64,000 bases of DNA. It comes from Mycobacterium kyogaense. GTDB taxonomy: Bacteria > Actinomycetota > Actinomycetes > Mycobacteriales > Mycobacteriaceae. A model generated the notes under the pieces. That model saw only the letters and a program-made list of their open reading frames with translations, made no database searches and was not told the DNA's origin. The position numbers and the translations under genes were made by a program. Location: contig NZ_QJUA01000009.1 in the NCBI RefSeq assembly GCF_003254575.1, positions 62,001 through 126,000 of the forward strand. Reading direction: 5' to 3'. Within the stretch, counting starts at the first letter, position 1. Every line of letters starts with the position of its first letter. Below are positions 11,860 to 21,943 of this stretch, one piece after another.

Positions 11860-12531
11860 CTACTCGGAGTCGCCGTCGGCGGGCGCGTCCTCGCCGCCCT
11901 CGCCGTCGGCCTCTGCCTCAGCCTCTTCGGCCTGCTCTTCGAGCGACTCGCCGCCGCCCTCGGCCTCGAGCTCTTCCTCGGTCGGCGCGGTGATGACGTT
12001 GACGACCAGCAGCTCGGGGTCGGACACCAGCGTCACGCCGGAGGGCAGCTCGACCTGGCCGGCGAGGATCTGGGTGCCCTCTTCGGCGCCTTCGACCGAC
12101 ACGGTGAGCTGCTCGGGGATCGACTGGACGTCGGCCTCGATCTCGAGGGCGTTGGATTCCTGGGTGACCAGCGTGCCGGGGGCGGCTTCGCCTTCGACGA
12201 CGACGTTGACCTCGACGGTCACCTTCTCGCCGCGGCGCACCACGAGCAGGTCGGCGTGCTGGATGTTGCGGCGGATCGGGTGGATCTCCAGCGACTTGGT
12301 CAGCGCGAGCTGCTCCGTGCCGGCGATGTCGAGCGTCAGCACGGCGTTGGTGCCGGCGTTGCGCAGCACGGCGGCGAAGTCGTGGCTGTCGAGCTCGAGG
12401 TGCTGCGGGTCGGTGCCGTGGCCGTAGAGCACCACCGGGACGCGACCTTCACGGCGGGCGCGACGCGAGGCGCCCTTGCCGGTGGTGCTGCGGACCTGAG
12501 CGGTCAGATTGTTGGGGGCGTTCTTCGCCAT
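11860..12531 (-). CDS. rplY: 50S ribosomal protein L25/general stress protein Ctc
   Basis: Ribosomal protein binding 5S rRNA. The true start is the ATG at 12531 (MAKNAPNN), with an AGGAG site 8 bases upstream; the open frame continuing to 13014 is a shadow of the SDR gene. The product has 223 residues: an N-terminal L25 barrel (about 1-95) followed by the Ctc/TL5 C-terminal domain and a highly acidic Glu/Ala/Asp tail after residue 180, typical of actinobacterial L25. It lies directly upstream of pth. Confidence 0.95.
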   Translation of the reverse strand: MAKNAPNNLTAQVRSTTGKGASRRARREGRVPVVLYGHGTDPQHLELDSHDFAAVLRNAGTNAVLTLDIAGTEQLALTKSLEIHPIRRNIQHADLLVVRRGEKVTVEVNVVVEGEAAPGTLVTQESNALEIEADVQSIPEQLTVSVEGAEEGTQILAGQVELPSGVTLVSDPELLVVNVITAPTEEELEAEGGGESLEEQAEEAEAEADGEGGEDAPADGDSE

Positions 12532-12667
12532 GTTCGGTACTCCTGTGCCGGTGGTGTCGGACACGGCCAGGGCGACGCGAACGAAAACGTGCTCGGTCCC
12601 GTCGATAACGGCGGTCTGGCAGACCACCCTCGCCGTGATGCGTCGACCAGGGTAGCCCAGCACTTGG

Positions 12668-13537
12668 CTAGAGCGGAAATTCCACCCCGGTGAGCTGCTC
12701 GGAGAGCGTCCACAGGCCGGCGGCCTTTGCGCTGCTGCTTGCCAGCGGGGTGCGCCAGTGCGCCCCGGTGGGGCCGCGCATCGAGAACCGGGGGCCGACG
12801 AACGTGTCGCCGGGCACATCCTGCGCGACCGCGTAGAGCGTCTGTCGCGCACCGAAGTCGGCGTCGGTGGCGAAGAATTTGTTGCCCGCGTCCCAGATCC
12901 GGCTACCGAATCGGTTGCCGGTGTGGCCCTGCAGGTTGGTCGCCGAGTAGCCCGGGTGGGCGGCCAGCGCGCGGACCGGGGAGCCGGCAGCGGTGAGTCT
13001 GCGCTGGAGCTCACTGGTGAACAGCAGATTCGCCAGCTTCGACGCGCCGTAGGCGGGCCATGCGAGGTACGGCCGGGACTTCCAGTTCAGATCGGACAGG
13101 CTGAGGTAGCCGAAGACGTGCATGAACGACGACACCGTGACCACCCGGTCGGTGAGCCGAGGCAGCAGAAGGTTGGTCAGCGCGAAATGGCCCAGGTGGT
13201 TGGTGCCGATCTGGCTTTCGAACCCGTCGACGGTCAGCGCGTACGGCACAGCCATGATCCCGGCGTTGTTGACCAGCACGTCGGCCCCGGAGACGCCGTC
13301 GGCGAAGGCTTTCACCGACGACAGGTCCTGCAGATCGAGTCGGCGCACCTCGACGTCGCCGGCCATCTGAGCCGTCGCGTCCCGCCCCTTGTCGACGTTG
13401 CGCACCGCGAGGATGGTGCGTGCGCCGGCCCGGGCGAGTTCACGGGCGGTCACCAGGCCCAGTCCGCTGTTGGCGCCCGTGACGATCACCGTGCGGCCGG
13501 CGAAGGAGGGCAGGTCAGCTGCGGTCCAGTCGCTCAT
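12668..13537 (-). CDS. Short-chain dehydrogenase/reductase (retinol-dehydrogenase-like)
   Basis: NAD(P)-dependent oxidoreductase of 289 residues. Rossmann motif TGANSGLG (20-27), NNAG (90-93), catalytic Ser in VSS (135-137) and YGASK with Tyr163 and Lys167 are all intact, so the enzyme should be active. The arrangement resembles the RDH11-14/WW-domain oxidoreductase-like SDR group. Its substrate is unknown. It lies between lpqT (21-bp gap) and rplY (136-bp gap) on the same strand and is probably read from the glmU-prs side. Confidence 0.88.
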   Translation of the reverse strand: MSDWTAADLPSFAGRTVIVTGANSGLGLVTARELARAGARTILAVRNVDKGRDATAQMAGDVEVRRLDLQDLSSVKAFADGVSGADVLVNNAGIMAVPYALTVDGFESQIGTNHLGHFALTNLLLPRLTDRVVTVSSFMHVFGYLSLSDLNWKSRPYLAWPAYGASKLANLLFTSELQRRLTAAGSPVRALAAHPGYSATNLQGHTGNRFGSRIWDAGNKFFATDADFGARQTLYAVAQDVPGDTFVGPRFSMRGPTGAHWRTPLASSSAKAAGLWTLSEQLTGVEFPL

Positions 13538-13558
13538 GGCATCACTGTAAAGAGGCGC

Positions 13559-14242
13559 TCAGCGCGCCGGCGGGGTGGGCACCTTCACCGTGAAGCCCCT
13601 GATGACGGCTTCGATGTCGCCGGCCTCCTCGGCTGCCTTCTCGGCGTATCCCGTGACGGTGAACTGGATCAGGTAGCGCTGCTTCTTCGGGGCGGCCCCG
13701 GTGGCGATGACGATGCGGTTGTAGCTGTGCATCCGCGATTCGTTGAGGTCGTAGCTGCCTTCGATCATCGACGATGGGAAGCCGCCGAAGTCCGCCGTGG
13801 AGGCGTCGAGCTGACGGAAGTTCTGGCTCATCTGCGCGTCGACGTTGGCGTGGGTGAGCGCCTGGGCGATGTCGAAATTGCCGGTCAGCTCGAACATAAT
13901 GAGCATCGCGGTCGGGTAGGTGTCGCCCTTGACGATCATCCGGGTACCGGGTGAGAGGTTGGTGTTCTGGTAGGGATGCCAGCCGGGTGGGGTCGGCATC
14001 GTCACCGTCAGGTCGGTCACCTTGTTGAAGGCGACGGGTTGCCCGGTCACCCCGTTCTGCTCGAGGAACGCGGCGATCGGTACCGGCGCCCCAGAAGGGT
14101 TCGCCGACGGATTCGACGCCTGCGGGGACGGGCTGGGCGAGCTCGTCGTCGACCAGACCGCTTGGTAGTCGGGAGCTTCCGGTGCGCATGCGGCCAGAGT
14201 CAGCGTTGCGGCGGCTGCGGCGAACACCTGTCGGGCGCTCAC
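13559..14242 (-). CDS. lpqT: Lipoprotein LpqT
   Basis: Predicted lipoprotein of the LpqN/LpqT family: a signal sequence with lipobox LAAC (Cys19) is followed by a Ser/Pro-rich linker (about 30-50) and a globular domain of about 170 residues. The GTG start overlaps the arsC-like stop by 4 bases. Position between prs and rplY matches M. tuberculosis Rv1016c. LpqN-family proteins are thought to sit on the periplasmic side of the membrane, and some interact with mycolate-export machinery; this member's role is not established. Confidence 0.85.
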   Translation of the reverse strand: MSARQVFAAAAATLTLAACAPEAPDYQAVWSTTSSPSPSPQASNPSANPSGAPVPIAAFLEQNGVTGQPVAFNKVTDLTVTMPTPPGWHPYQNTNLSPGTRMIVKGDTYPTAMLIMFELTGNFDIAQALTHANVDAQMSQNFRQLDASTADFGGFPSSMIEGSYDLNESRMHSYNRIVIATGAAPKKQRYLIQFTVTGYAEKAAEEAGDIEAVIRGFTVKVPTPPAR

Positions 14243-14580
14243 AGGATCTCGCGAACGCGCTCCAGCGGCCGGGCCAGCCGAGTTCCCTTGCCGGTCACGA
14301 CGAACGGCCGCTCGATCAGGATCGGGTGCTCGACCATCGCGTCGAGCAGCTCGTCGTCGGACGCCGAGGCCAGGCCGAGTTCGGTGTAGAGCGATTCACG
14401 GGTGCGCACAGCCGCGCGGACGTCGATGCCTGCGTCGGAGATCATCGCCGTCAGCTCGCTGCGCGACGGCGGGTTCTTGAGGTAGAGCACGACCTCGGGT
14501 TCGATGCCGCCCTCGCGCAACAGTTCCAGAGCCTTGCGCGACGTGGTGCATCGCGGATTGTGCAGGATGCGTGCGCTCAT
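14239..14580 (-). CDS. arsC: ArsC/Spx-family arsenate reductase-like protein
   Basis: 113-residue thioredoxin-fold protein of the glutaredoxin-coupled arsenate reductase family. The active-site region NPRCTTSRKAL has Cys11 followed by Arg15, and the conserved RP pair is present in ERPFVV near the C-terminus. It starts at the ATG at 14580, overlapping the prs stop by 4 bases (ATGA), and its own stop overlaps lpqT. Embedded in a housekeeping operon without other ars genes, it may serve redox rather than arsenic metabolism (YfgD-like); that is inference. Confidence 0.87.
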   Translation of the reverse strand: MSARILHNPRCTTSRKALELLREGGIEPEVVLYLKNPPSRSELTAMISDAGIDVRAAVRTRESLYTELGLASASDDELLDAMVEHPILIERPFVVTGKGTRLARPLERVREIL

Positions 14581-15557
14581 GCCGATCCGTCGAAAAGCCC
14601 TGTCACCGAGCCGTTTTCGAAGACCGCCCGGATCGTGTTGGCCAGCAGCGGGGCGATGGACAGCACGGTCAGCTGCGGGAACATCTTGTCGTCGCCGATG
14701 GGCAGCGTGTTGGTGACGATGACTTCGCGAGCACCGCTGGCGGCCAGCCGCTCGCGGGCGGGGTCCGAGAGCACCCCGTGGGTGGCGGCGATGATGACGT
14801 CGCCCGCGCCGTCCTCCTTGAGGAGCCTGACCGCGCCGGCGATGGTGCCGCCGGTGTCGATCATGTCGTCGGTGAGGATGCACGTCTTGCCGCGGACGTC
14901 ACCGACGACGCGGTTCGACTTGACCTGGTTGGGCACCAACGGGTCGCGGGTCTTGTGGATGAAGGCGAGCGGCACACCGCCGAGGCTGTCGGCCCACTTC
15001 TCGGCGACACGCACGCGGCCGGAGTCCGGAGAGACGACCACCATGTCGTGGTCGGCGTAGTTCTCCGCGATGTACCCGCACAGCAGCTTCTGCGCCCGCA
15101 TGTGGTCCACCGGGCCGTCGAAGAAGCCCTGGATCTGATCGGTGTGTAGGTCGACCGTGACGATCCGGTCGGCGCCGGCGGTCTTGTACAGGTCGGCGAC
15201 CAGGCGCGCGGAGATGGGCTCACGGCCGCGGTGCTTCTTGTCCTGGCGCGCATAGGGATAGAACGGCAGGATCGCGGTGATCCGCTTGGCGCTTCCGCGC
15301 TTGAGCGCGTCGATCATGATCAGCTGTTCCATCAGCCACGTGTTCAGCGGCGCGGGATGGCTCTGCAGCACGAAGGCGTCACTGCCGCGCACGGACTCGT
15401 CGAAGCGGACGAAGATCTCGCCGTTGGCGAAGTCGCGTGCGGTCTGCGCTGTGACCGGCACGTCGAGTTCCTTGGCGACCTGCTCTGCGAGTTCGGGGTG
15501 CGCCCGACCCGAGAAGAGCATCAGGTTCTTACGGTTGTCGGTCCAGTCGTGGCTCAC
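14577..15557 (-). CDS. prs: Ribose-phosphate pyrophosphokinase
   Basis: Makes PRPP from ribose-5-phosphate and ATP for purine, pyrimidine, His, Trp and, in mycobacteria, decaprenyl-phosphoryl-arabinose synthesis. The GTG at 15557 with a GAGGG site gives 326 residues, equal to M. tuberculosis PrsA. The PRPP-binding loop DDMIDTGGT and the ATP-region HRGREPISA are intact. Upstream codons of the longer open frame overlap glmU and are not used. Directly downstream of glmU (103-bp gap), as in other mycobacteria. Confidence 0.96.
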   Translation of the reverse strand: MSHDWTDNRKNLMLFSGRAHPELAEQVAKELDVPVTAQTARDFANGEIFVRFDESVRGSDAFVLQSHPAPLNTWLMEQLIMIDALKRGSAKRITAILPFYPYARQDKKHRGREPISARLVADLYKTAGADRIVTVDLHTDQIQGFFDGPVDHMRAQKLLCGYIAENYADHDMVVVSPDSGRVRVAEKWADSLGGVPLAFIHKTRDPLVPNQVKSNRVVGDVRGKTCILTDDMIDTGGTIAGAVRLLKEDGAGDVIIAATHGVLSDPARERLAASGAREVIVTNTLPIGDDKMFPQLTVLSIAPLLANTIRAVFENGSVTGLFDGSA

Positions 15558-15660
15558 GGGCGCCCTCGGCTTCTCGCAGTCGATTCTCGGGTCATCGTAC
15601 GTAGCGCGGACGCTCGCACGTTGGCGGGTTACCAGAATGCCAATAAACGGCGACGAAACG

Positions 15661-17115
15661 CTACTCGCCGGTAGCTTCAGCGGCCGCGCGTGCCGCTGCG
15701 GCCGCCTGCGCGGCGGCACTGCCGGGTCGCTTGCGTTCCACCCAACCCTCGATCGTGCGCTGGGGTCCGGCCGACACCGCGAGGGCGCCGGGGGGCACGT
15801 CGTCGCGCACCACGGTGCCCGCGCCGGTGTACGCGCCGTCGCCGATCGTGACGGGGGCGACGAACATCGTGTCCGACCCCGTTCGGACGTGGGAGCCGAT
15901 CGTCGTGCGGCTCTTCGTCTCGCCGTTGTAGTTGACGAACACGCTCGAGGCGCCGATGTTGCTGTGCTCGCCGATGTCGGCATCGCCGACGTAGGTCAGG
16001 TGCGGCACCTTCGTACCGGCGCCGATGGTCGCGTTCTTGGCTTCGACGAACGCGCCCAGCTTCCCGTCGTCACCCAGGACCGTGCCGGGGCGCAGGTAGG
16101 TGAACGGTCCGACGGTGGCGTCGGCGCCGATGACCGACTCGGACCCGTGGGTGCGCACCACCGATGCGCCGTCGCCGACGGTGACGTCGGTCAGCGTCGT
16201 GTCCGGGCCGATCTCGCATCGCGCGCCGATTGCCGTCGCCCCCAGCAGCTGGGTGCCGGGGCGCACCACGGCGTCGCGTCCGATCGTCACGTCGACGTCG
16301 ATCCACGTCGTCGCCGGATCGACGACGGTCACCCCGTTGCGCTGATGCGCGGCGACCACGCGACGGTTCAATTCGGCGCCGAGCGCGGCCAGCTGGACGC
16401 GGTCGTTGACCCCTGCCACCAGCGCTGCATCGTCGATGTGCTGGCCGAGCACCGGTAGGCCGTCGCCGCGCACGATCGCGAACACGTCGGTGAGGTAGAG
16501 CTCGTGCTGGGCGTTGTCGGAACGCAGCCGGCTCAGCGCCGAGCGCAGCTCTGCGGCGTCGAACGCGTACACGCCGGCGTTGACCTCGTGGATCGCCCGC
16601 TGCGCCGGGGTGGCGTCGGCCTGTTCGACGATGCCGATCACCTCGCCGTCCTGGGTGCGCAGGATCCGGCCGTAGCCGGTGGCGTCGGCCAGCGTCGTCG
16701 TCAGCACGCTGGCTGCGGCGCCGGCGGCGGTGTGCGCGGCGATCAAGGCGTCGAGGGTGTGGGAGTTCAGCAGCGGTACGTCGCCGGAGGTGACGACGAC
16801 GACCCCGGTGAAGTCCTCCGGCAGCGCCGAGAGCCCACAGCCGACGGCGTGGCCGGTGCCGCGCTGCTCTTCCTGCACCGCGATCTCGACCCGGCGGCCC
16901 AGGGTCTCGCCGATCTGCAGCGCAGCCGGGGCGACGCGTTCGCGATCCTTGCCGACGATGGCCACCAGGTGCGTGGGCCCGACCCCGGCGACGGCGTGCA
17001 CGGCGTGGGCCAGCATGCTGCGGCCGCCGAGGGTGTGCAGCACCTTGGGGGTGTCGGACTTCATCCGGGTGCCGGCTCCCGCGGCGAGGATGAGGACGGC
17101 TGCGTCACGCGTCAT
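15661..17115 (-). CDS. glmU: Bifunctional UDP-GlcNAc pyrophosphorylase/glucosamine-1-phosphate N-acetyltransferase
   Basis: Last two steps to UDP-GlcNAc, the precursor of peptidoglycan and arabinogalactan linker. N-terminal nucleotidyltransferase motif [16 protein letters not shown] (10-25), C-terminal left-handed beta-helix with hexapeptide repeats, and an Ala-rich tail. The ATG at 17115 has a GGCAGGAG site, giving 484 residues. The frame stays open another 125 codons upstream through the tandem repeat, but that extension has no family support and is not part of the enzyme. Confidence 0.96.
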   Translation of the reverse strand: MTRDAAVLILAAGAGTRMKSDTPKVLHTLGGRSMLAHAVHAVAGVGPTHLVAIVGKDRERVAPAALQIGETLGRRVEIAVQEEQRGTGHAVGCGLSALPEDFTGVVVVTSGDVPLLNSHTLDALIAAHTAAGAAASVLTTTLADATGYGRILRTQDGEVIGIVEQADATPAQRAIHEVNAGVYAFDAAELRSALSRLRSDNAQHELYLTDVFAIVRGDGLPVLGQHIDDAALVAGVNDRVQLAALGAELNRRVVAAHQRNGVTVVDPATTWIDVDVTIGRDAVVRPGTQLLGATAIGARCEIGPDTTLTDVTVGDGASVVRTHGSESVIGADATVGPFTYLRPGTVLGDDGKLGAFVEAKNATIGAGTKVPHLTYVGDADIGEHSNIGASSVFVNYNGETKSRTTIGSHVRTGSDTMFVAPVTIGDGAYTGAGTVVRDDVPPGALAVSAGPQRTIEGWVERKRPGSAAAQAAAAARAAAEATGE

Positions 17116-17207
17116 CGCGGCTCCTGCCTGTCGACTGTGCAGGTTCATCCGGGACATGCCGGCTGCGCCGTATCGATTCGCACACTCGCGATTGAACTCG
17201 TCGCTCC

Positions 17208-17455
17208 GTGCCCATTGTCGCTCGGCAAGCCTCGCTCCGTGCCCATTGTCGCTCGGCAAGCCTCGCTCCGTGCCCATTGTCGCTCGGCAAGCCTCGCTCC
17301 GTGCCCATTGTCGCTCGGCAAGCCTCGCTCCGTGCCCATTGTCGCTCGGCAAGCCTCGCTCCGTGCCCATTGTCGCTCGGCAAGCCTCGCTCCGTGCCCA
17401 TTGTCGCTCGGCAAGCCTCGCTCCGTGCCCATTGTCGCTCGGCAAGCCTCGCTCC
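17208..17455. repeat. Tandem repeat, eight perfect 31-bp units
   Basis: The units begin at 17208, 17239, 17270, 17301, 17332, 17363, 17394 and 17425, with no base differences seen. Each contains GTGCCCATTGTCGCTCGGCA followed by AGCCTCGCTCC. A partial unit precedes it (17202-17207). The unit ends with the same CTCC(GT) that forms the end of the adjacent tRNA-Gln. On the minus strand the array lies between tRNA-Gln and glmU. The period is not a multiple of three, yet all three minus frames stay open. Perfect identity suggests recent expansion, so copy number probably varies between strains (VNTR). Confidence 0.95.
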
Positions 17456-17523
17456 GTCGCCAGGACTCGAACCTGAACTATCTGAACCAAAATCAGAGGT
17501 GCTGCCGATTACACCACGACGGA
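17452..17523 (-). tRNA. tRNA-Gln (anticodon UUG)
   Basis: Cloverleaf read on the minus strand: acceptor TCCGTCG (5') pairs with CGACGGA (3'), anticodon stem TCTGA/TCAGA around the loop TTTTGGT gives anticodon TTG, and the T-arm AGGTTCGAGTCCT is canonical. CCA is not encoded. Its 3' end merges into the tandem repeat. Location between glmU and the TetR/mfd pair is conserved in mycobacteria. Confidence 0.93.
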
Positions 17524-17592
17524 TCGGTGACGAGATACGCGTGCGACTTTAACGCACCACGCGGTCCGCGCCTCGCGATGCGTGGCGCGGTT

Positions 17593-17598
17593 TACCCT
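17593..17598 (+). promoter_or_regulatory. -10 element of a leaderless TetR gene
   Basis: TACCCT (TANNNT type) ends 7 bases before the GTG at 17606, the usual spacing for mycobacterial leaderless transcripts. This supports 17606 over the more upstream GTG at 17582 as the start. Confidence 0.5.
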
Positions 17599-17605
17599 GA
17601 ACGGC

Positions 17606-18241
17606 GTGCCAGCTCCCGACAAGGATGTCCGCGCCCCGCGCGCCCGGATGACCGGCAGTGAGCGTCGCCAGCAGCTGATCGAGATCGCGAAGTCGCTGTT
17701 CGCCGAGCGCGGTTTCGACGGCACCTCGATCGAGGAGATCGCGCTGCGGGCCAACGTCTCCAAGCCCGTGGTCTACGAGCACTTCGGCGGCAAGGAGGGC
17801 CTCTACGCCGTCGTGGTCGATCGCGAGATGTCGGCGCTGCTCGACGGCATCACCTCGTCGCTGACCAACAACCGCTCTCGCGTGCGCCTGGAGCGGGTCG
17901 CGTTGGCGCTGCTGACCTACGTCGAAGAACACACCGACGGGTTCCGCATCCTCATCCGCGATTCGCCGGCGAGCATCACCGCGGGCACCTACTCGACGTT
18001 GCTCAACGACGCCGTCAACCAGGTGTCGTCGATCCTGGCCGGCGATTTCTCCCGCCGCGGACTCGACCCCGACCTGGCGCCGCTCTACGCGCAGGCCCTC
18101 GTCGGCTCGGTGTCGATGTCGGCGCAGTGGTGGCTCGACACCCGCGAGCCGAAGAAGGAAGTGGTGGCCGCGCATCTGGTGAACCTGATGTGGAACGGGC
18201 TCACTCATCTGGAGGCCGACCCGCAACTGCGGGGGGAGTAG
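17606..18241 (+). CDS. TetR-family transcriptional regulator (Rv1019-type)
   Basis: 211-residue DNA-binding repressor. Residues about 20-65 form the TetR helix-turn-helix (IEEIALRANVSKPVVYEHFG), followed by a helical ligand-binding domain. The GTG at 17606 is chosen because of the leaderless promoter; a GTG at 17582 would add 8 residues. It lies just upstream of mfd, as M. tuberculosis Rv1019 does, and may autoregulate and affect mfd. Its ligand is unknown. Confidence 0.85.
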   Translation: MPAPDKDVRAPRARMTGSERRQQLIEIAKSLFAERGFDGTSIEEIALRANVSKPVVYEHFGGKEGLYAVVVDREMSALLDGITSSLTNNRSRVRLERVALALLTYVEEHTDGFRILIRDSPASITAGTYSTLLNDAVNQVSSILAGDFSRRGLDPDLAPLYAQALVGSVSMSAQWWLDTREPKKEVVAAHLVNLMWNGLTHLEADPQLRGE

Positions 18242-18304
18242 CCCGCCTTTTCGGGTTCGGCCGGTTCGGTCATCGCGCCGTCGGGGCCTACGATGGAGCC
18301 CATC

Positions 18305-21300
18305 ATGACCTCATCGGGGACCCTTCATGTCCACACCCCGATCGCGGGCCTCGTCCACTTGGCGCTGCGCGACCCCTCTCTGCAGGAGGTCACTCGCCGC
18401 GCCGCCGACCGGCCCGCCGATCTCGACCTCGTCGGCCCGGCCAGCGCGCGGCTCTTCGCCACCGCCGCGCTCGCGCAGGCCGGCCCTGTGCTGGCCGTCA
18501 CCGCGACCGGCCGCGAAGCCGACGACCTGACCGCCGAGCTCAAGGGCGTGTTCGGCGATGCGGTCGCGATGTTCCCGTCGTGGGAGACCCTGCCGCACGA
18601 GCGGCTCTCACCGGGCGTCGACACCGTCGGCGCGCGGATGATGGTGCTGCGCCGGCTCACCCGTCCCGACGACGAGCGGCTGGGCCCGCCGTTGCGGGTG
18701 CTGGTGACGACGGCGCGCTCGCTGTTGCAGCCGATGGCACCCGACTTGGCCGCGGTCGAGCCCGTCACGCTGACCATCGGTGAAGAGTCCGACTTCGACG
18801 CCACCGTCGCGCGGCTGGTCGATCTGGCCTACACCCGGGTGGACATGGTGGCCAAACGCGGCGAGTTCGCGGTGCGCGGTGGCATCCTCGACCTCTTCCC
18901 GCCGACGGCCGAGCATCCCGTGCGCGTGGAGTTCTGGGGTGACGAGGTCTCCGAGATGCGCATGTTCGCCGTCGCCGATCAGCGGTCCATCCCCGAGATC
19001 GACGTCGCCACGGTGATCGCGGTGCCGTGCCGCGAGGTGCTGCTGACCGCCGAGGTGCGGGAGCGGGCCGCGGCGCTGTCCGCCGAGCACCCTGTGGTGG
19101 AGAACGGGGTGACGGGCAGCGTGCCCGACATGTTGGCCAAGCTCTCCGAGGGCATCCCCGTTGACGGTATGGAGGCGCTGCTGCCGCTGCTGAAGCCGGT
19201 CGGTCTGGTGACGCTGCCCTCGCTGCTGCCCGAGGGCACGCCGCTGCTGATCTGCGATCCGGAGAAGGTGCGCAGCCGTGCCGCCGATCTGATCAAGACC
19301 GGGCGCGAGTTCCTCGAAGCGTCGTGGTCGACGGCCGCCGTGGGTGGCGACGCGCCGATCGACCTGGAGGCGCTGGGCGCATCGGGCTTCGTCCCGTTCG
19401 ACGAGGGCCGTGACGCCGCGCGGGCCGGTGGCCATCCGTGGTGGACGTTGAGCCAACTCGACAGCGGCGCCGACGAGCCGCTGCGCCTGGACATCCGGTC
19501 GGCGCCCTCGGCGCGGGGTCAGCAGCACAACCTCTCCGAGATCTTCGCGATGCTGCGGGCCCACGTCCTGACCGGTGGCTACGGCATCGTCGTCACCCCG
19601 GGCAGCGGCACGTGCATGCGCGTGGTCGAGCAACTCGGCGAAGCCGATACGGCTGCAACGATTCTCGAGCCCGGTGCAGTCCCGCGCGACGGCGTGGTCG
19701 GGGTGCTGAAGGGCCCGTTGCACGAGGGCGTCGTGATGCCGGGCGCGAACCTGGTGGTGATCACCGAAGCCGATCTGACCGGTAATCGCGTCGCCTCCAC
19801 GGAGGGCAAGAAACTCGCGGCCAAGCGGCGCAACGTCGTCGACCCGCTGGCGCTGACCGCAGGTGATCTGGTGGTGCACGATCAACACGGCATCGGCCGG
19901 TTCGTCGAGATGACCGAGCGGGTGGTGGGTGGCGCCCGCCGCGAGTACCTGGTGCTGGAGTATGCGTCCGCCAAGCGTGGCGGCGGGTCGGATCGGCTGT
20001 ACGTGCCGATGGATTCGCTGGATCAGCTGTCCCGCTATGTCGGTGGCGAGGCGCCGACGTTGTCCAAGCTCGGCGGCAGCGATTGGGCGAACACGAAAAC
20101 CAAAGCGCGCCGGGCAGTTCGGGAGATCGCCGCGGAGCTGGTCACGCTGTACGCCAAGCGGCAGGCCTCGCCCGGGCACGCGTTCGCCCCGGACACCCCG
20201 TGGCAGATCGAGATGGAAGACGCGTTCGGGTTCACCGAGACGATGGATCAGCTCACCGCGATCACCGAGGTGAAGTCCGACATGGAGAAGCCGGTCCCGA
20301 TGGACCGGGTGATCTGTGGCGACGTCGGCTACGGCAAGACCGAGATCGCGGTGCGCGCGGCGTTCAAGGCGGTGCAGGACGGCAAGCAGGTGGCGGTGTT
20401 GGTGCCGACGACGCTGCTGGCCGACCAGCACCTGCAGACGTTCAGCGCGCGCATGGCGGGCTTCCCTGTCACGGTGAAAGGCTTGTCGCGCTTCACGTCC
20501 GGCTCGGAATCCAAGGCCGTGATGGAGGGGATGAAGGACGGTTCGGTCGACATCGTGATCGGCACGCATCGCCTCCTGCAGACCGGCGTGACGTGGAAAG
20601 ACCTCGGGCTGGTGATCGTCGACGAGGAGCAGCGCTTCGGCGTCGAACACAAGGAGCACATCAAGTCGATGCGCACCCATGTCGACGTGTTGACGATGAG
20701 CGCGACACCGATTCCGCGCACCCTGGAGATGAGCCTGGCCGGGATCCGCGAGATGTCGACGATCCTCACGCCGCCCGAGGAACGCTATCCGGTGCTGACC
20801 TATGTCGGCCCGCACGACGACAAGCAGGTCGCGGCGGCGCTGCGCCGCGAGATGCTGCGCGACGGGCAGGCGTTCTACATCCACAACCGGGTGCGCTCGA
20901 TCGACCAGGCCGCCGCGCGGGTGCGGCAGATGGTGCCCGAGGCGCGGGTGGTGGTCGCACACGGGCAGATGCCCGAGGAGCAGCTCGAGAAGACGGTCGA
21001 GGGGTTCTGGAACCGCGAGTTCGACATCCTGGTGTGCACGACGATCGTCGAGACGGGCCTGGACATCTCGAACGCCAACACGCTGATCGTCGAGCGAGCC
21101 GACACGTTCGGTCTGTCGCAGCTGCACCAGTTGCGTGGTCGCGTCGGACGCTCGCGCGAACGTGGGTATGCGTATTTCCTGTATCCGCCGGAGGTTCCGC
21201 TGACCGAGACCGCCTATGACCGGCTCACGACGATCGCGCAGAACAACGACCTCGGTGCCGGCATGGCGGTCGCGATGAAGGATCTCGAGATCCGCGGCGC

Positions 21301-21943
21301 GGGCAACGTGCTGGGTGCCGAGCAGTCCGGCCATGTCGCGGGCGTGGGGTTCGATCTGTACGTGCGGCTCGTCGGCGAGGCCGTCGAGGCCTACCGCGCC
21401 GCGGCGGACGGGAAAACCGTTCTCGCGCCGGAGGAGCCGAAGGAGGTGCGGATCGATCTGCCGGTCGACGCGCATCTGCCGCCGGAGTACATCGGCAGTG
21501 ATCGTCTGCGGCTGGAGGCGTACCGCCGGCTGGCCGCTGCCGCCGACGATGCCGCTGTCGACTCGGTGATCGAGGAACTCATCGACCGCTACGGCCCGCT
21601 GCCCGAACCTGCCCTGCTGCTCGTCGCGGTCGCCCGGTTGCGGCTGCTGGCGCGGGCCTTCGGGGTGACCGAGGTCGGGGCGCCGTCGGCGTCGACGGTG
21701 CGTATCTCGCCACTGACGCTGCCCGATTCGGCGCAGCTGCGGCTCAAGCGGCTCTACGCCGGTGCGAACTACCGGGCCACCACGTCGACGGTGCAGGTGC
21801 CGATCCCGCGGGCCGGCAGCGGGGTGGCGGCTCCACGCATCAGGGATCTCGAGCTGGTCGCGTTCGTAGCAGGGTTGCTCGTGGCGATCGCGGGCGATGG
21901 TCAGGCCCCGGTCGACATCGCGAAGTTCGGAGGTGGCGCATGA
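18305..21943 (+). CDS. mfd: Transcription-repair coupling factor Mfd
   Basis: ATP-driven translocase that displaces stalled RNA polymerase and recruits UvrA. About 1212 residues: N-terminal UvrB-like domains, RNA-polymerase interaction domain ([12 protein letters not shown] region near 525), helicase core with Walker [14 protein letters not shown] box and the TRG translocation motif region ([11 protein letters not shown]), and the C-terminal autoinhibitory domain. The ATG at 18305 is preferred because its first residues resemble other mycobacterial Mfd; an in-frame ATG at 18293 adds four residues. The 3' end overlaps mazG by 4 bases. Confidence 0.95.
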   Translation: MTSSGTLHVHTPIAGLVHLALRDPSLQEVTRRAADRPADLDLVGPASARLFATAALAQAGPVLAVTATGREADDLTAELKGVFGDAVAMFPSWETLPHERLSPGVDTVGARMMVLRRLTRPDDERLGPPLRVLVTTARSLLQPMAPDLAAVEPVTLTIGEESDFDATVARLVDLAYTRVDMVAKRGEFAVRGGILDLFPPTAEHPVRVEFWGDEVSEMRMFAVADQRSIPEIDVATVIAVPCREVLLTAEVRERAAALSAEHPVVENGVTGSVPDMLAKLSEGIPVDGMEALLPLLKPVGLVTLPSLLPEGTPLLICDPEKVRSRAADLIKTGREFLEASWSTAAVGGDAPIDLEALGASGFVPFDEGRDAARAGGHPWWTLSQLDSGADEPLRLDIRSAPSARGQQHNLSEIFAMLRAHVLTGGYGIVVTPGSGTCMRVVEQLGEADTAATILEPGAVPRDGVVGVLKGPLHEGVVMPGANLVVITEADLTGNRVASTEGKKLAAKRRNVVDPLALTAGDLVVHDQHGIGRFVEMTERVVGGARREYLVLEYASAKRGGGSDRLYVPMDSLDQLSRYVGGEAPTLSKLGGSDWANTKTKARRAVREIAAELVTLYAKRQASPGHAFAPDTPWQIEMEDAFGFTETMDQLTAITEVKSDMEKPVPMDRVICGDVGYGKTEIAVRAAFKAVQDGKQVAVLVPTTLLADQHLQTFSARMAGFPVTVKGLSRFTSGSESKAVMEGMKDGSVDIVIGTHRLLQTGVTWKDLGLVIVDEEQRFGVEHKEHIKSMRTHVDVLTMSATPIPRTLEMSLAGIREMSTILTPPEERYPVLTYVGPHDDKQVAAALRREMLRDGQAFYIHNRVRSIDQAAARVRQMVPEARVVVAHGQMPEEQLEKTVEGFWNREFDILVCTTIVETGLDISNANTLIVERADTFGLSQLHQLRGRVGRSRERGYAYFLYPPEVPLTETAYDRLTTIAQNNDLGAGMAVAMKDLEIRGAGNVLGAEQSGHVAGVGFDLYVRLVGEAVEAYRAAADGKTVLAPEEPKEVRIDLPVDAHLPPEYIGSDRLRLEAYRRLAAAADDAAVDSVIEELIDRYGPLPEPALLLVAVARLRLLARAFGVTEVGAPSASTVRISPLTLPDSAQLRLKRLYAGANYRATTSTVQVPIPRAGSGVAAPRIRDLELVAFVAGLLVAIAGDGQAPVDIAKFGGGA

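Noticed and set aside
17208..17455. CRISPR array
   Set aside because: The units are contiguous with no unique spacers, and no cas genes are present; it is a plain tandem repeat.
17116..17490. 125-residue N-terminal extension of GlmU reading through the repeat
   Set aside because: GlmU has a good start and ribosome site at 17115. The repeat is open in all three minus frames because of composition, and the extension overlaps tRNA-Gln.
18608..21475. 955-codon minus-strand open frame
   Set aside because: It is the antisense shadow of mfd; its Arg/His/Gly-rich product has no domain.
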